Source: Bacteroidota bacterium
GTDB taxonomy: Bacteria > Bacteroidota > Bacteroidia > Bacteroidales > Tannerellaceae
Direction of reading: 5' to 3'
Assembly (NCBI GenBank): GCA_023429375.1
Contig: JAEYVY010000007.1
Coordinates: forward strand, 620,001-684,000
DNA: 64,000 nucleotides
The notes under the pieces were generated by a model that saw only the letters and a list, made by a program, of their open reading frames with translations, was not told the origin of the DNA and ran no database searches. The position numbers were made by a program, and so were the translations under genes. Positions 52,610-61,877 of this stretch are shown piece by piece (position 1 is the stretch's first letter; each line of letters opens with the position of its first letter).

Positions 52610-53149
52610 TCCAGACCTTATTATTATTCAATGAGACAACCTTCTTGATAAGACAAATGTACTATAAAAAAGTCAATCCCTATTTCATATAGAAAACACC
52701 TTTCGAGGAAAAACTGTTAAATCAACGCTTTTTCAGCATACTAAAATTCAGCGACATCCCTATGTTGTAAAACGCTGATACACAGAGGTATAAAAACGTA
52801 TCGATGGTTTTAAAAAAACACCCCGAACGTTTTTAAAAAACATCCCGATCTTTTTTAAAAACGTTCGGGATGTTTTTTGAGAACGATATTGACTATGAAA
52901 ATCAAGGAATAAATTCTGGAAATTAACATCGGGATGATTGCTGATTTTTTATTAATAAAAAGCAAAAAAAGTTCATCCCTATGCTTTGGATTGAAAATGA
53001 ATGGTTTTGAAATAGTACTAATCCAAGTATGTATAAAAATTATATGTAATAATATAGCGATATTGGTAAAAAAAACTAATTTTGCGCTTTAAATCACCTG
53101 AGGTGATGTGTTATTAAGTGAAATTAAACAAATAACTTATAGTATAATT
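52610..53149. other. Divergent intergenic region with repeat copy 2 and a promoter
   Basis: Between recF and the TPR gene. Contains the repeat at 52808-52879, an isolated core ACATCGGGATG (52926-52936), and the -7 box TAATTTTG (53077-53084) for the TPR gene. No further gene seen. Confidence 0.55.
52808..52879. repeat. Palindromic intergenic repeat, copy 2 (CGGGATG/TTTTAAAA family)
   Basis: The 28 bases 52813-52840 and 52851-52878 are inverted copies with one mismatch around the loop CATCCCGATC, making a long hairpin. Cores CACCCCGAACG and CGTTCGGGATG and TTTTTAAAAA tracts match copy 1 at 33113-33186. An ACATCGGGATG core follows in both loci. Confidence 0.8.
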
Positions 53150-53836
53150 ATGGCTACTAAAGGTAAAAATACCGATGCGGAATTAGAAGTTGGCGAAATT
53201 GTTTCGAAAACAGAACACTTTATTGAAAAAAACCAAAAGAAGATTATTCTCGGAATTATTGGGGTCGCAGTTGTTGTGGGATTATATTTAGGTGTCCACT
53301 ACGGATATTCAGTACCACGTGAAAACAAAGCTGCTGTTGCCTTGTTTAAAGGTGAACAATTTTTTGCGAAAGACTCATTCGCTTTGGCTTTGAATGGAAA
53401 TGGTGCAGATTATTTAGGCTTTGAAGCTATTGCGGACGAATTCGGAGGAACCTCTTCTGGTAATTTGGCAAAAGCGTACGCCGGTATCTGTTACTTTAAA
53501 TTAGGCGATAATGAAAAAGCTATTGATATGTTGAAATCATTTAGCGCGAAAGACAATATGATTTCTCCTGCTATCATTGGTCTGATTGGCGATTGCTATG
53601 TAAATGCCGGCAATGTAAAAGAAGGAATCAATTATTTCGAACAAGCAGCTTCTAAAGCTGACAACAAATTGATCAGTCCGATTTATCTTAAAAAGGCCGG
53701 TATTGCCTACGAAAGCCTGAAACAATATAAAGACGCTGTAAAGGCCTATACAAAGATTAAAGAAAACTATGCTTTATCAACAGAAGCGGCAGATATTGAC
53801 AAATATATCATTCGCGCTTCGGAATTGAGTAAATAA
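53150..53836 (+). CDS. TPR-containing membrane-anchored protein
   Basis: 228 residues from the ATG at 53150; an earlier in-frame ATG-like start at 53108 lies in unconserved leader. One membrane helix near residues 30-55 (IILGIIGVAVVVGLYLGVHY), then TPR-like repeats (YAGICYFKLGDNEKAIDML, IGDCYVNAGNVKEGINYFEQ, GIAYESLKQYKDAVKAYTKI). The layout matches YfgM/BamD-like envelope scaffolds. It ends one base before ribH, so the two are probably co-transcribed. Confidence 0.85.
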   Translation: MATKGKNTDAELEVGEIVSKTEHFIEKNQKKIILGIIGVAVVVGLYLGVHYGYSVPRENKAAVALFKGEQFFAKDSFALALNGNGADYLGFEAIADEFGGTSSGNLAKAYAGICYFKLGDNEKAIDMLKSFSAKDNMISPAIIGLIGDCYVNAGNVKEGINYFEQAASKADNKLISPIYLKKAGIAYESLKQYKDAVKAYTKIKENYALSTEAADIDKYIIRASELSK

Positions 53837-53837
53837 A

Positions 53838-54320
53838 ATGGCTACAGCTTATCAAAATTTATCTGAATACGACTTCAACAGTGTTCCCGATGGCTCAGAA
53901 ATGAGCGTTGGAATTGTTGTAGCGGAATGGAACAAGCAAATAACGGAAAAGCTTCTGGAAGGAGCCTGCAATACGTTAGAAAAACATGGCGTAAAGGCGG
54001 ATAATATCGTTGTGAAACGTGTACCCGGAAGTTTTGAGTTGACATACGGTGCAAAAAAGATGGCGGAATCTCATGATGTAAACGCTGTCATTGTATTAGG
54101 TTGTGTTGTTAGAGGGGATACCCCACATTTTGATTATGTATGTTCGGGCGTTACGCAAGGCATTACAGAATTAAACTTGATGTATGATATCCCTTTCATC
54201 TTCGGATTGTTAACTACTGACACCATGCAGCAGGCAGAAGACCGTGCAGGTGGAATCCATGGAAACAAGGGGGATGAAGCCGCAATTACTGCAATAAAAA
54301 TGATAGATTTTTCTTGCTAA
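53838..54320 (+). CDS. ribH: 6,7-dimethyl-8-ribityllumazine synthase
   Basis: 160 residues. GIVVAEWNKQITEKLLEGA, VPGSFELTYGAKKM, VIVLGCVVRGDTPHFDYVC and GLLTTDTMQQAEDRAGG are the active-site blocks of lumazine synthase, including the catalytic His in TPHFDYV. Penultimate step of riboflavin synthesis; forms a shell oligomer in the family. No other rib gene is nearby and no FMN riboswitch is seen. Confidence 0.96.
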   Translation: MATAYQNLSEYDFNSVPDGSEMSVGIVVAEWNKQITEKLLEGACNTLEKHGVKADNIVVKRVPGSFELTYGAKKMAESHDVNAVIVLGCVVRGDTPHFDYVCSGVTQGITELNLMYDIPFIFGLLTTDTMQQAEDRAGGIHGNKGDEAAITAIKMIDFSC

Positions 54321-54343
54321 TTAAAAAATAATACTTACCTTTG
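54313..54343 (+). promoter_or_regulatory. Promoter of the tRNA-Tyr/tRNA-Gly unit
   Basis: CTTG (54313-54316), 19-base spacer, TACCTTTG (54336-54343), 22 bases before the tRNA-Tyr. The -33 box has one mismatch and lies at the end of ribH. Confidence 0.65.
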
Positions 54344-54364
54344 CATCGCAAAAGAAAATAATGG

Positions 54365-54450
54365 GGGCAGTTACCAGAGTGGCCAAATGGGGCTGACTGT
54401 AACTCAGCTGGCTTACGCCTTCGGTGGTTCGAATCCATCACTGCCCACCA
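54365..54450 (+). tRNA. tRNA-Tyr (GUA), CCA encoded
   Basis: Acceptor GGGCAGT/ACTGCCC, anticodon loop CTGTAAC (GUA), a long variable arm (CTGGCTTACGCCTTCGG region) as in class II tRNA-Tyr, T-arm GGTTCGAATCC, discriminator A and encoded CCA at 54448-54450. Confidence 0.96.
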
Positions 54451-54457
54451 ACAAATT

Positions 54458-54530
54458 GCGGAAGTAGCTCAGTTGATAGAGCATTAGCCTTCCAAGCTGA
54501 GGGTCGCGGGTTTGAGCCCCGTCTTCCGCT
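54458..54530 (+). tRNA. tRNA-Gly (UCC)
   Basis: GCGGAAGTAGCTCAG start, anticodon loop CTTCCAA (UCC), T-arm GGGTTTGAGCCCC, acceptor CTTCCGC with discriminator T. CCA is not encoded. Seven bases after tRNA-Tyr. Confidence 0.96.
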
Positions 54531-54535
54531 CTATC

Positions 54536-54574
54536 GAGAGGATAACTTGTAAAAGTTATCCTCTCACTTTTTTA
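54536..54574 (+). terminator. Terminator of the tRNA-Tyr/tRNA-Gly unit
   Basis: GAGAGGATAACTT pairs perfectly with AAGTTATCCTCTC around GTAA, followed by a T-rich tail. Confidence 0.9.
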
Positions 54575-54758
54575 TACCTGCCCAATAGGGGGATGGGGTA
54601 GTTCGTCTAGATCCCAGACTTTTTGTTTAATTGATTTTTTCTATTACTTTTAAGGTGATATAATTTACATCAATTATTCTTTAGAATGTGTTGTAGTAAT
54701 AGAATGTAAATTTCCAAAATGTTAAATTTTAAAATACTATATCTGGAATAACACACAG

Positions 54759-55334
54759 ATGCATATAAACAATATGCAAGATTTGAAATATTTTAATAAG
54801 CTTATTCGAAGGTATGAAAAACAGTTCGTTAAGTTTGCTTTCTCCTATACTGCAGATATAGAAGCCTCTGAAGATTTTGTATTAGAATCATTCATGGAAT
54901 ATTGGATAAACCGGGATGAATTAAACATAGAAGATAATACAAAAGTCTTAGGTTATATTTTGACTGTAATTAAGAACAAATGTTTGAATTATCTTAGGCA
55001 TCGTAATTACCAGCACATAGCTTCTGATAATATACGTGAAGTATACCAATGGGAATTGGATTTGCAAATAAATTCATTATCATCTTGTGAGCCTCAAGAA
55101 TTATTTGCATCAGAAATATCAACAATTGTAGAAGAAACCTTAAGCAAACTTCCTCCGAAAACGAGAAAAATATTTAATATGAGTAGATATGAAAATAAAA
55201 GCAGGAAAGAAATTGCCGAGAGTATGAATATGAGTATTAAGGGGGTTGAATATCATTTGTCAAAAGCATTAGAAGCACTAAGACTTAATTTAAAAGATTA
55301 TTTGTTTTTTATATTTTTAACACAAAACTTCTAG
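54759..55334 (+). CDS. ECF-type RNA polymerase sigma factor (SusCD-linked)
   Basis: 191 residues. Sigma region 2 (YEKQFVKFAFSYTADIEASE, ESFMEYW) and region 4 (LPPKTRKIFNMSRYENKSRK, SIKGVEYHLSKALEALR) are clear; region 3 is absent, as in ECF factors. The next genes are FecR-like anti-sigma, SusC and SusD, giving the standard Bacteroidetes trans-envelope control unit for glycan uptake. Start taken at 54759; the in-frame ATG at 54774 is equally possible. Confidence 0.92.
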   Translation: MHINNMQDLKYFNKLIRRYEKQFVKFAFSYTADIEASEDFVLESFMEYWINRDELNIEDNTKVLGYILTVIKNKCLNYLRHRNYQHIASDNIREVYQWELDLQINSLSSCEPQELFASEISTIVEETLSKLPPKTRKIFNMSRYENKSRKEIAESMNMSIKGVEYHLSKALEALRLNLKDYLFFIFLTQNF

Positions 55335-55378
55335 GCATAGACTCTTATCATGTTCTTTATATATAGTTAGAAAACTAT

Positions 55379-56335
55379 ATGTTAAATATGAAAGAGCCTG
55401 ATTTACATAAATATTTCTCAGGAGGTTTTTCTCTAGAAGAGAAGAAATATTTGAAAGAATACTTTGAGAAAAATCCTAATTACTTTGAACAGTTTCAACG
55501 TGAGAGAAAACTGTATAATTTATCCCTTTTCCATCCAGAAACAGTTACCCATGCTAAAACTAATTTCCAAATAAATATTGATCAGAAGAGATTGCTATGG
55601 GCCATTTCTAAAACTGCTATTATTTTCCTATTAGCCTATATTAGCTTTTACTTTTTAAATAACAATACGAATAATTCTTCGAACCAAGTAGCCTATCAAA
55701 CCATTTCGGTTCCATTTGGGCAGCGTGTAAATATTGACTTGCCAGATGGGAGTAAGGTTTGTTTAAATGCAGGTTCAATAATAAAATACCCGATTTCTTT
55801 TAATCATAAGTCTCGCCAAGTTTACTTAACCGGTGAAGCGTATTTTGATGTACATAGAGACGAATCACTACCGTTTTGCGTGATTGCAGGAAATCATAAA
55901 ATTGAAGTTTTAGGTACAAAATTCAATGTAGTTACTGATTCTATATGCAATAAATTTGAAACCACCTTGTTTGAGGGATCCGTTTCAATAATCGATTTTT
56001 CCAGGCCCAATCAAACAGTATTATTAAAACCAAATTCACAAGCTGTCCATAAGGATGGAGAATTAAAGGTACAGGCGATAGCTAATCTGGATAGATACTA
56101 TTGGAGAGATGGTATTTTGGCCTTCAATAAAGACAGCTTTAAAGAAATTATGTCCGTTTTTGAAAAATCGTATGGGTTTAAGATAAAGGTTGAGAATAAG
56201 GATGTGAATAAATACTTGTATACAGGCAAGTTCATTCAAGCTGATGGAATTGACTATGCTTTACGGCTCTTGCAAGAGAGTATTCATTTCTCATATCACA
56301 GGGAAAAGAATACAAATACGATTATTATTGAATAA
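55379..56335 (+). CDS. FecR-family anti-sigma factor
   Basis: 318 residues (in-frame ATG at 55388 is an alternative start). A cytoplasmic N-terminal region (LHKYFSGGFSLEEKKYLKEY) is followed by one membrane helix near residues 80-100 (TAIIFLLAYISFYFL), the periplasmic FecR domain (VPFGQRVNIDLPDGSKVCLN, LTGEAYFDVHRDE) and a C-terminal DUF4974-like domain. It should hold the upstream sigma factor until signalled by the STN domain of the SusC protein. Confidence 0.93.
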   Translation: MLNMKEPDLHKYFSGGFSLEEKKYLKEYFEKNPNYFEQFQRERKLYNLSLFHPETVTHAKTNFQINIDQKRLLWAISKTAIIFLLAYISFYFLNNNTNNSSNQVAYQTISVPFGQRVNIDLPDGSKVCLNAGSIIKYPISFNHKSRQVYLTGEAYFDVHRDESLPFCVIAGNHKIEVLGTKFNVVTDSICNKFETTLFEGSVSIIDFSRPNQTVLLKPNSQAVHKDGELKVQAIANLDRYYWRDGILAFNKDSFKEIMSVFEKSYGFKIKVENKDVNKYLYTGKFIQADGIDYALRLLQESIHFSYHREKNTNTIIIE

Positions 56336-56462
56336 TGTTTAACCCCAAAAGTAAGCCTATGGTAAAACCGTTTTGATTTTTAAGTTAACCCTAAAGTTTT
56401 GAGAATGACTGACATTTTCTAGAAAGAGAAGTACTAACAATTGAATTTAAGATTTCAAAAGT

Positions 56463-59400
56463 ATGAAAAGTAAACTATTATGGAGATATGGCGTAAATAA
56501 ATCCAAAAGCCACAGAAATGTATTAAGACCTGTTTTTTTTCAACTAGTTTTCCTATCCTTTTGTATCGCCTACTCATCTGCTAATGAGTTGAAAAAAAAC
56601 AATCTTGAGATAACGATTAATGAAAGAAACATTAATCTTGAAGAGGCTATTCATGAAATTGAAATGCAAACAAATTATATGTTTGTTTACAATACACAAA
56701 TAGATTTGTCAAGAGTCGTTTCTATTGATGTTAAAGAAGAAACTATAACTGAAGTGCTAGACGACCTGTTTGAGGGTACGAATGTGAAGTATAAGATAGA
56801 TGGAACACATATCATCCTATCTGTTTCAAAGAATGAGAAAACCCCATTATTAAATCAAGTATCACAGAAAAAGAATATAACGGGGGTAGTTATTGATGAA
56901 AACGATGAACCAGTTATTGGAGCAAATGTTGTAATAAAAGGGACAACTATAGGAACAATAACTGATTTTGATGGAAGATTTTCTTTAGAGGTTTCAACTG
57001 GTGATGTAATTGAGATTAGATATGTAGGTTATGTACAACAGTCTGTTGTCATTGATGCTCAAACCAGTCTTTCAATAAAATTAATAGAAGACCGTCAGGC
57101 ATTAGACGAAGTAGTCGTTATCGGATATGGTGTTCAGAAGAAAGAAAATCTTGTAGGAGCAGTTGCTGCTATTCAGGGGGAAGAAATTGCTTCAACCAAT
57201 GCCTTTGATGTGACCAATGCAATTTCCGGACGATTGCCGGGAGCAACGGTTATTCAAGGATCAGGTGAGCCTGGTAAGGATGAAGCTCAGATTCTTATTC
57301 GTGGTAGATCTACTTTAGGGGATCGTAAAGGAGATTCAAAACCATTGAATCCATTAGTAGTAATTGATGGTATTCCTGATCGTAGCCTCTATGAAATAGA
57401 CCCGAATGATATAGAAAGTATATCTGTATTGAAAGATGCGTCTGCAGCAATTTATGGGTCTAGAGCAGCAAACGGAGTTATTCTTGTGACAACAAAAAGT
57501 GGAGGAAGCAAGAAAGCAACTTTAGATTATCAATTTTCACTTAGTCTAAAGACCCCTACCATCTTACCCAAACTAGCCAATGCAGGTGAATATTCACAAT
57601 ATATTTCAGATTATCAGAATTATGAGGGGTTAAGCAGACTATATTCAGATAGAGATATTGAATTGTTTAGAAGTGGTATCGATCCATGGGAACACCCGAA
57701 TTCAGATTGGATGGGTGATTTGGTAAAAGATTGGACGACAGATACCCGTCATAGCTTATCTCTAAACGGAGGACATGAAAAAATGAGATATTATGTTTCT
57801 TTTGGTTATAGAAACAATGAAGCATTTTATAAACAAGAGTCAACCAAATATAAACAATATAATCTAAGAGCGAAAATTGATGTGCCTATTACAGATTGGT
57901 TAGAAACATCTGTTCAATATGGAGGTTTTTACACCAATCGTAAGTATCCGACAACAGATACCTATCGAATTATTGGTTGGGCTACATTAGTTGTTCCTAC
58001 TGTACCTTCATTCTGGCCGACAGGTGAACCTGGTCCCGACTTTGAAGGAGGTGTAAACCCGGTTGTGAATACCAGTTTTGATGCAGGATATGATGAACAA
58101 GAAAATTATAAGAATGAATTAACATTCCGTGCATCTATTAAACCACCTATGATTGAAGGTCTATCAATTGATGCTTTCTTTAATTACGACGTAAGCAACT
58201 ATAATAAAAAAATATTTAAGAAACCTTGGACTCTATACTATGCAGATTATGAATCAGCAGTAAGAAATTCTGACGGATTTATTACCAGTATGGAACTTCA
58301 ACCTAGAAAACGTGGACTTGATTCTCCTGAATTAACACAAGAAAATTCAAGATCAAGAAAACAAATGTTTAATGTTAGCTTCAACTATGGTAGAACATTT
58401 GGAGATCATACCTTCTCAATTTTTGGAGCGTTCGAACAATTGGAAGAAGATTATTTCATTTTTGATGCTTATCGTAAATATTTTATTTCAGATTTAGTTC
58501 AAGCATTAAATGCCGGTGGAGAAAAAGATAAAACGAACTCTGGAAGTGTAAGCCTTTACGCCCGTCAATCTTGGATTAGCCGATTGAATTATAGCTATAA
58601 AGACAAATACCTCATGGAATTTATTTTCCGCAGAGATGGATCTGTGAAATTTGCTCCTTCAAGCAGATGGGGTAATTTCCCTGCTCTTCTATTGGCTTGG
58701 CGTGCATCTGAAGAATCATTCTGGAAAGAAAATCTTTCTTTCATTGACTACTTCAAACTGAGAGCTACATATGGTAAGATGGGTATGGACCCTGGAGATC
58801 CTTTCCAATATATCAATAAATATGCACTTTCTTCAGGTGTGACTCTTGGAAGTTCTAAAGATGTAGTAACGAAAATATATCAGTCTGTTATTGCAAACCC
58901 AAACATTACTTGGGAGAAACAAACAACGTTTAACTTTGGATTTGATTCTCAATTCTTGAATCAGATGTTCCATTTGAATACAGAGTTCTTCTTTAATAGA
59001 CGTTCTGATATCCTTGTTAAGAAGAATGCTTCTGTTCCTAGTTTTACCGGTTTAGCTCTTCCTGATGAGAACATTGGTATAGTTGATAATAGAGGTTTTG
59101 AAATTGACGCCGGTTTTCATAAAACATTTGGCGAAGTTCGCTTGGATTTAACTGGGAATGTAGGTTTGGCTAAGAATAAAGTGAAATTTATGGATGAACC
59201 TGAAAGATCTGTGGAATGGCAAAGAGAAACTGGACATCCTTATGGAACAAAATTGGTTTATAATGCAATTGGAATCTTTAAGACTCAAGCTGAAGTTGAT
59301 GCATACCCTCATTGGGCAGGAGCAAAACCTGGTGATGTTATTTTCGAAGATTACAATGGAGATGGTGTGATTAATGCAGATGACCGTATTTTGTTAGATA

Positions 59401-59882
59401 AAACGGATGCCCCTGAATTGTTTTATGGTATTAAATTGGATTTAGGCTATAAGAACTGGTCATTCTCTGCATTGGCACAAGGACAAGGTGATTATTACGT
59501 GAGTCCAATTGAAGGAAACAGAGGTGTTGGACAAAACGTCTTTAAATGGATGACAAAAGACTATTGGACGCCTGAAAACTCGAATTCAAATCGTGCTCGT
59601 CCTTTCCACCGCGCAGACCAATACTGGTCATATCTAAGTAATGCAAATACGTATTGGTTTGATAATTTGGCTTACTTACGATTGAAAAGCGTTATGGTTA
59701 ATTATACAATACCACAGACTTTGTCTCGTAAGATAGGCGTTTCAAAAGCAGATGTTTATCTCTCTGGCTACAATTTGTTCCTTATTTACTCGGCTCAAAA
59801 GAATTATGATCCGGAAGTAGGAAATCCTCAGGCATATCCAGCAATGAAATCTTTCAATATGGGAGTTAAGTTGACTTTTTGA
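56463..59882 (+). CDS. SusC-family TonB-dependent transporter with STN domain
   Basis: 1139 residues. Signal sequence to about residue 40, STN domain about 48-120 (LEITINERNINLEEAIHEIE), a CarboxypepD_reg-like domain about 138-225 (ITGVVIDENDEPVIGANVVI), TonB-box region and plug (DEVVVIGYGVQKKENLVGAV; SVLKDASAAIYGSRAANGVI), then a barrel ending FNMGVKLTF. It imports an oligosaccharide across the outer membrane using TonB energy and, through the STN domain, contacts FecR to release the sigma factor. The substrate is not given by sequence. Confidence 0.96.
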   Translation: MKSKLLWRYGVNKSKSHRNVLRPVFFQLVFLSFCIAYSSANELKKNNLEITINERNINLEEAIHEIEMQTNYMFVYNTQIDLSRVVSIDVKEETITEVLDDLFEGTNVKYKIDGTHIILSVSKNEKTPLLNQVSQKKNITGVVIDENDEPVIGANVVIKGTTIGTITDFDGRFSLEVSTGDVIEIRYVGYVQQSVVIDAQTSLSIKLIEDRQALDEVVVIGYGVQKKENLVGAVAAIQGEEIASTNAFDVTNAISGRLPGATVIQGSGEPGKDEAQILIRGRSTLGDRKGDSKPLNPLVVIDGIPDRSLYEIDPNDIESISVLKDASAAIYGSRAANGVILVTTKSGGSKKATLDYQFSLSLKTPTILPKLANAGEYSQYISDYQNYEGLSRLYSDRDIELFRSGIDPWEHPNSDWMGDLVKDWTTDTRHSLSLNGGHEKMRYYVSFGYRNNEAFYKQESTKYKQYNLRAKIDVPITDWLETSVQYGGFYTNRKYPTTDTYRIIGWATLVVPTVPSFWPTGEPGPDFEGGVNPVVNTSFDAGYDEQENYKNELTFRASIKPPMIEGLSIDAFFNYDVSNYNKKIFKKPWTLYYADYESAVRNSDGFITSMELQPRKRGLDSPELTQENSRSRKQMFNVSFNYGRTFGDHTFSIFGAFEQLEEDYFIFDAYRKYFISDLVQALNAGGEKDKTNSGSVSLYARQSWISRLNYSYKDKYLMEFIFRRDGSVKFAPSSRWGNFPALLLAWRASEESFWKENLSFIDYFKLRATYGKMGMDPGDPFQYINKYALSSGVTLGSSKDVVTKIYQSVIANPNITWEKQTTFNFGFDSQFLNQMFHLNTEFFFNRRSDILVKKNASVPSFTGLALPDENIGIVDNRGFEIDAGFHKTFGEVRLDLTGNVGLAKNKVKFMDEPERSVEWQRETGHPYGTKLVYNAIGIFKTQAEVDAYPHWAGAKPGDVIFEDYNGDGVINADDRILLDKTDAPELFYGIKLDLGYKNWSFSALAQGQGDYYVSPIEGNRGVGQNVFKWMTKDYWTPENSNSNRARPFHRADQYWSYLSNANTYWFDNLAYLRLKSVMVNYTIPQTLSRKIGVSKADVYLSGYNLFLIYSAQKNYDPEVGNPQAYPAMKSFNMGVKLTF

Positions 59883-59906
59883 CAGAATACATAATGATTA
59901 AATCGC

Positions 59907-61853
59907 ATGAAAATGAAGAAAAATAATTTGATATATAGATGTTGTGTTGTTATTGTTTCTGTTCTTCTAACAACTACATCTTGTGATAATGTCCTTAATC
60001 AAAGTCCTGTTGATTCATTTAATGAAGAGACCCTATTTCAGGATATTAATTTAGTGGAAGCATTTTTATATCAATGCTATGACCAAATAGGTGGAGATCA
60101 TGAAAATGTGTTAGGGATGAAGGAAGATTTATTGTCTTCCTCAACAGATGAATTATTGAATATACATAGAGCAGGAGATGTAACTTTTACAAAAGGGACA
60201 TTGACTCCTAGTTATTTAGGACATTTTGGTGGTACTAGTTCAACAGTTGGTAATCGATACAGCTTTATACTTTGGCATGATTTATACAAGAATATCAAGA
60301 ATGTAAATACCTTGTTAGATGGTATAGATGATGTTCCAATAAGTAGTTCTGATGATGAGGCTAGACTCCAGCAGATCAAAGCAGAAGCATATTTCATAAG
60401 AGCTTTTGATTATACCAATCTTCTTAGATCATATGGAGGATTAGTCCTTTCTGATACAAAATACGATTTGGAAGACGACTTTCTGTTACCTACAAGGTCA
60501 ACGCTTCAAGAAACAGTGGAGTTCATTCTAAAGGATATTGAAAAAGCGATTGAAGGTTTGCCTCTGAAGACAGATATTGAACAAGGTAGAGCTACTAAAG
60601 GAGCTGCTGGAGCATTGAAGTCAAGGTTGCTTAGCTTTGTTTCCGGTAAGTTGACAAATGGAGGTTATGAAGCATCCAATGCATTAGTTTCCTTCAATAG
60701 CGGTACTCAAAAAGATCGTTTGTTGGCCGCCAAAAATGCCGCAAAGGATGTGTTAGATGGCAAATATGGTAATTACGCATTAACAGGTTCAACTAGTGAA
60801 CCAGCAGCCAATCTGACGGCAGAAGAAGTACAAGCCTATGCTGATAATTACGCAAGCATCTTTTTGCAAAAAGGGGCATGGGACGATGAAATAATCTTTG
60901 GCGTACAATATCTGAATAAACAAGGGAATAGAGTTAGAAATAATATCTACTGGGGACCAAACGGATATAACTGTTGGGGTAATAATGAGCCAGTAGAAGA
61001 TTTGGTTCGTCAATATGAAATGCAAGATGGTTCAGCGTTTCAATGGGATAAGTATAAACCTGGTGATATGAATGTGAGAGGCTTTACTAAAGCTGAATTT
61101 GAAGCAGACCCGAATCGCAATCCATATTTTGGAAGAGAACCACGTTTTTATGCTTCTATCTTATATGATGGAGCTCCTTGGAGAGCGAGAGCAGCGACCA
61201 ATGATAAGGTTCAGATTGGTCATACCATCCAGAAACCAGGAAGTCAATTGATTGGAAAATCTGTTGCTGATTTGATGAATGAAATAGGTAAACTGGAGTC
61301 ATTCCAAATAGGAGGAATGGACTCTAGAAATGCGGCAAATCAAGCCTGGAATGGAACAAAAACGGGTTACTATATTCGAAAAATGCTAGATATCACTATT
61401 GATGGTGAAATAGATAATAACGAAAATACCTGGGTTGAAATGAGATTGGCTGAGGTCATATTAGACTATGCAGAAGCTTGTATTGAACTTGGTGAAGTGG
61501 AAGAAGGGATGAAGGCTGTTAATTTGATTCGTAACAGAGCCGGACTTCCTAGCCGTTCATTAACTGCATCTCAAGCTCAAGCTCGTGAATGGTATAGACA
61601 TGAAAGACTGATTGAAATGATGGGTGAGGGTGATAGATGGTATTGTATCCGCAAATGGATGATTTGTGAAGACGTAATAAAGAGCTTTAGCCCGACTTAT
61701 ATTTATCATTTTGAAGATGGTACTTCATTCTATATTTATAATACAACTACATTGGCAGATACTAGACAATGGAATAATAGACAGTATTGGTTGCCAATTT
61801 CTAACGATGAAATGAATAAGGCTCCTCAGTTACAGCAAAATCCGGGATATTAA
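59907..61853 (+). CDS. SusD-family outer-membrane glycan-binding lipoprotein
   Basis: 648 residues. Signal peptide with lipobox TTTSC near residue 26, then the TPR-like SusD fold: LNQSPVDSFNEETLFQDINL, AEAYFIRAFDYTNLLRSYGG, EVILDYAEACIELGE, AVNLIRNRAGLP, REWYRHERLIEMMGEGDRWY and WLPISNDEMNKAPQLQQNPG at the end. It lids the SusC pore and delivers glycan. Starts 24 bases after SusC. Confidence 0.96.
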   Translation: MKMKKNNLIYRCCVVIVSVLLTTTSCDNVLNQSPVDSFNEETLFQDINLVEAFLYQCYDQIGGDHENVLGMKEDLLSSSTDELLNIHRAGDVTFTKGTLTPSYLGHFGGTSSTVGNRYSFILWHDLYKNIKNVNTLLDGIDDVPISSSDDEARLQQIKAEAYFIRAFDYTNLLRSYGGLVLSDTKYDLEDDFLLPTRSTLQETVEFILKDIEKAIEGLPLKTDIEQGRATKGAAGALKSRLLSFVSGKLTNGGYEASNALVSFNSGTQKDRLLAAKNAAKDVLDGKYGNYALTGSTSEPAANLTAEEVQAYADNYASIFLQKGAWDDEIIFGVQYLNKQGNRVRNNIYWGPNGYNCWGNNEPVEDLVRQYEMQDGSAFQWDKYKPGDMNVRGFTKAEFEADPNRNPYFGREPRFYASILYDGAPWRARAATNDKVQIGHTIQKPGSQLIGKSVADLMNEIGKLESFQIGGMDSRNAANQAWNGTKTGYYIRKMLDITIDGEIDNNENTWVEMRLAEVILDYAEACIELGEVEEGMKAVNLIRNRAGLPSRSLTASQAQAREWYRHERLIEMMGEGDRWYCIRKWMICEDVIKSFSPTYIYHFEDGTSFYIYNTTTLADTRQWNNRQYWLPISNDEMNKAPQLQQNPGY

Positions 61854-61877
61854 ATGTTAATTTTAAATCATAATAAT

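Noticed and set aside
53838..54320. FMN riboswitch ahead of ribH
   Set aside because: The TPR gene ends one base before ribH and no conserved FMN-aptamer sequence is visible upstream of that gene.
54365..54530. tRNA-Tyr/tRNA-Gly as an element insertion site
   Set aside because: No recombinase or duplicated tRNA end nearby, and the terminator directly follows the tRNAs.
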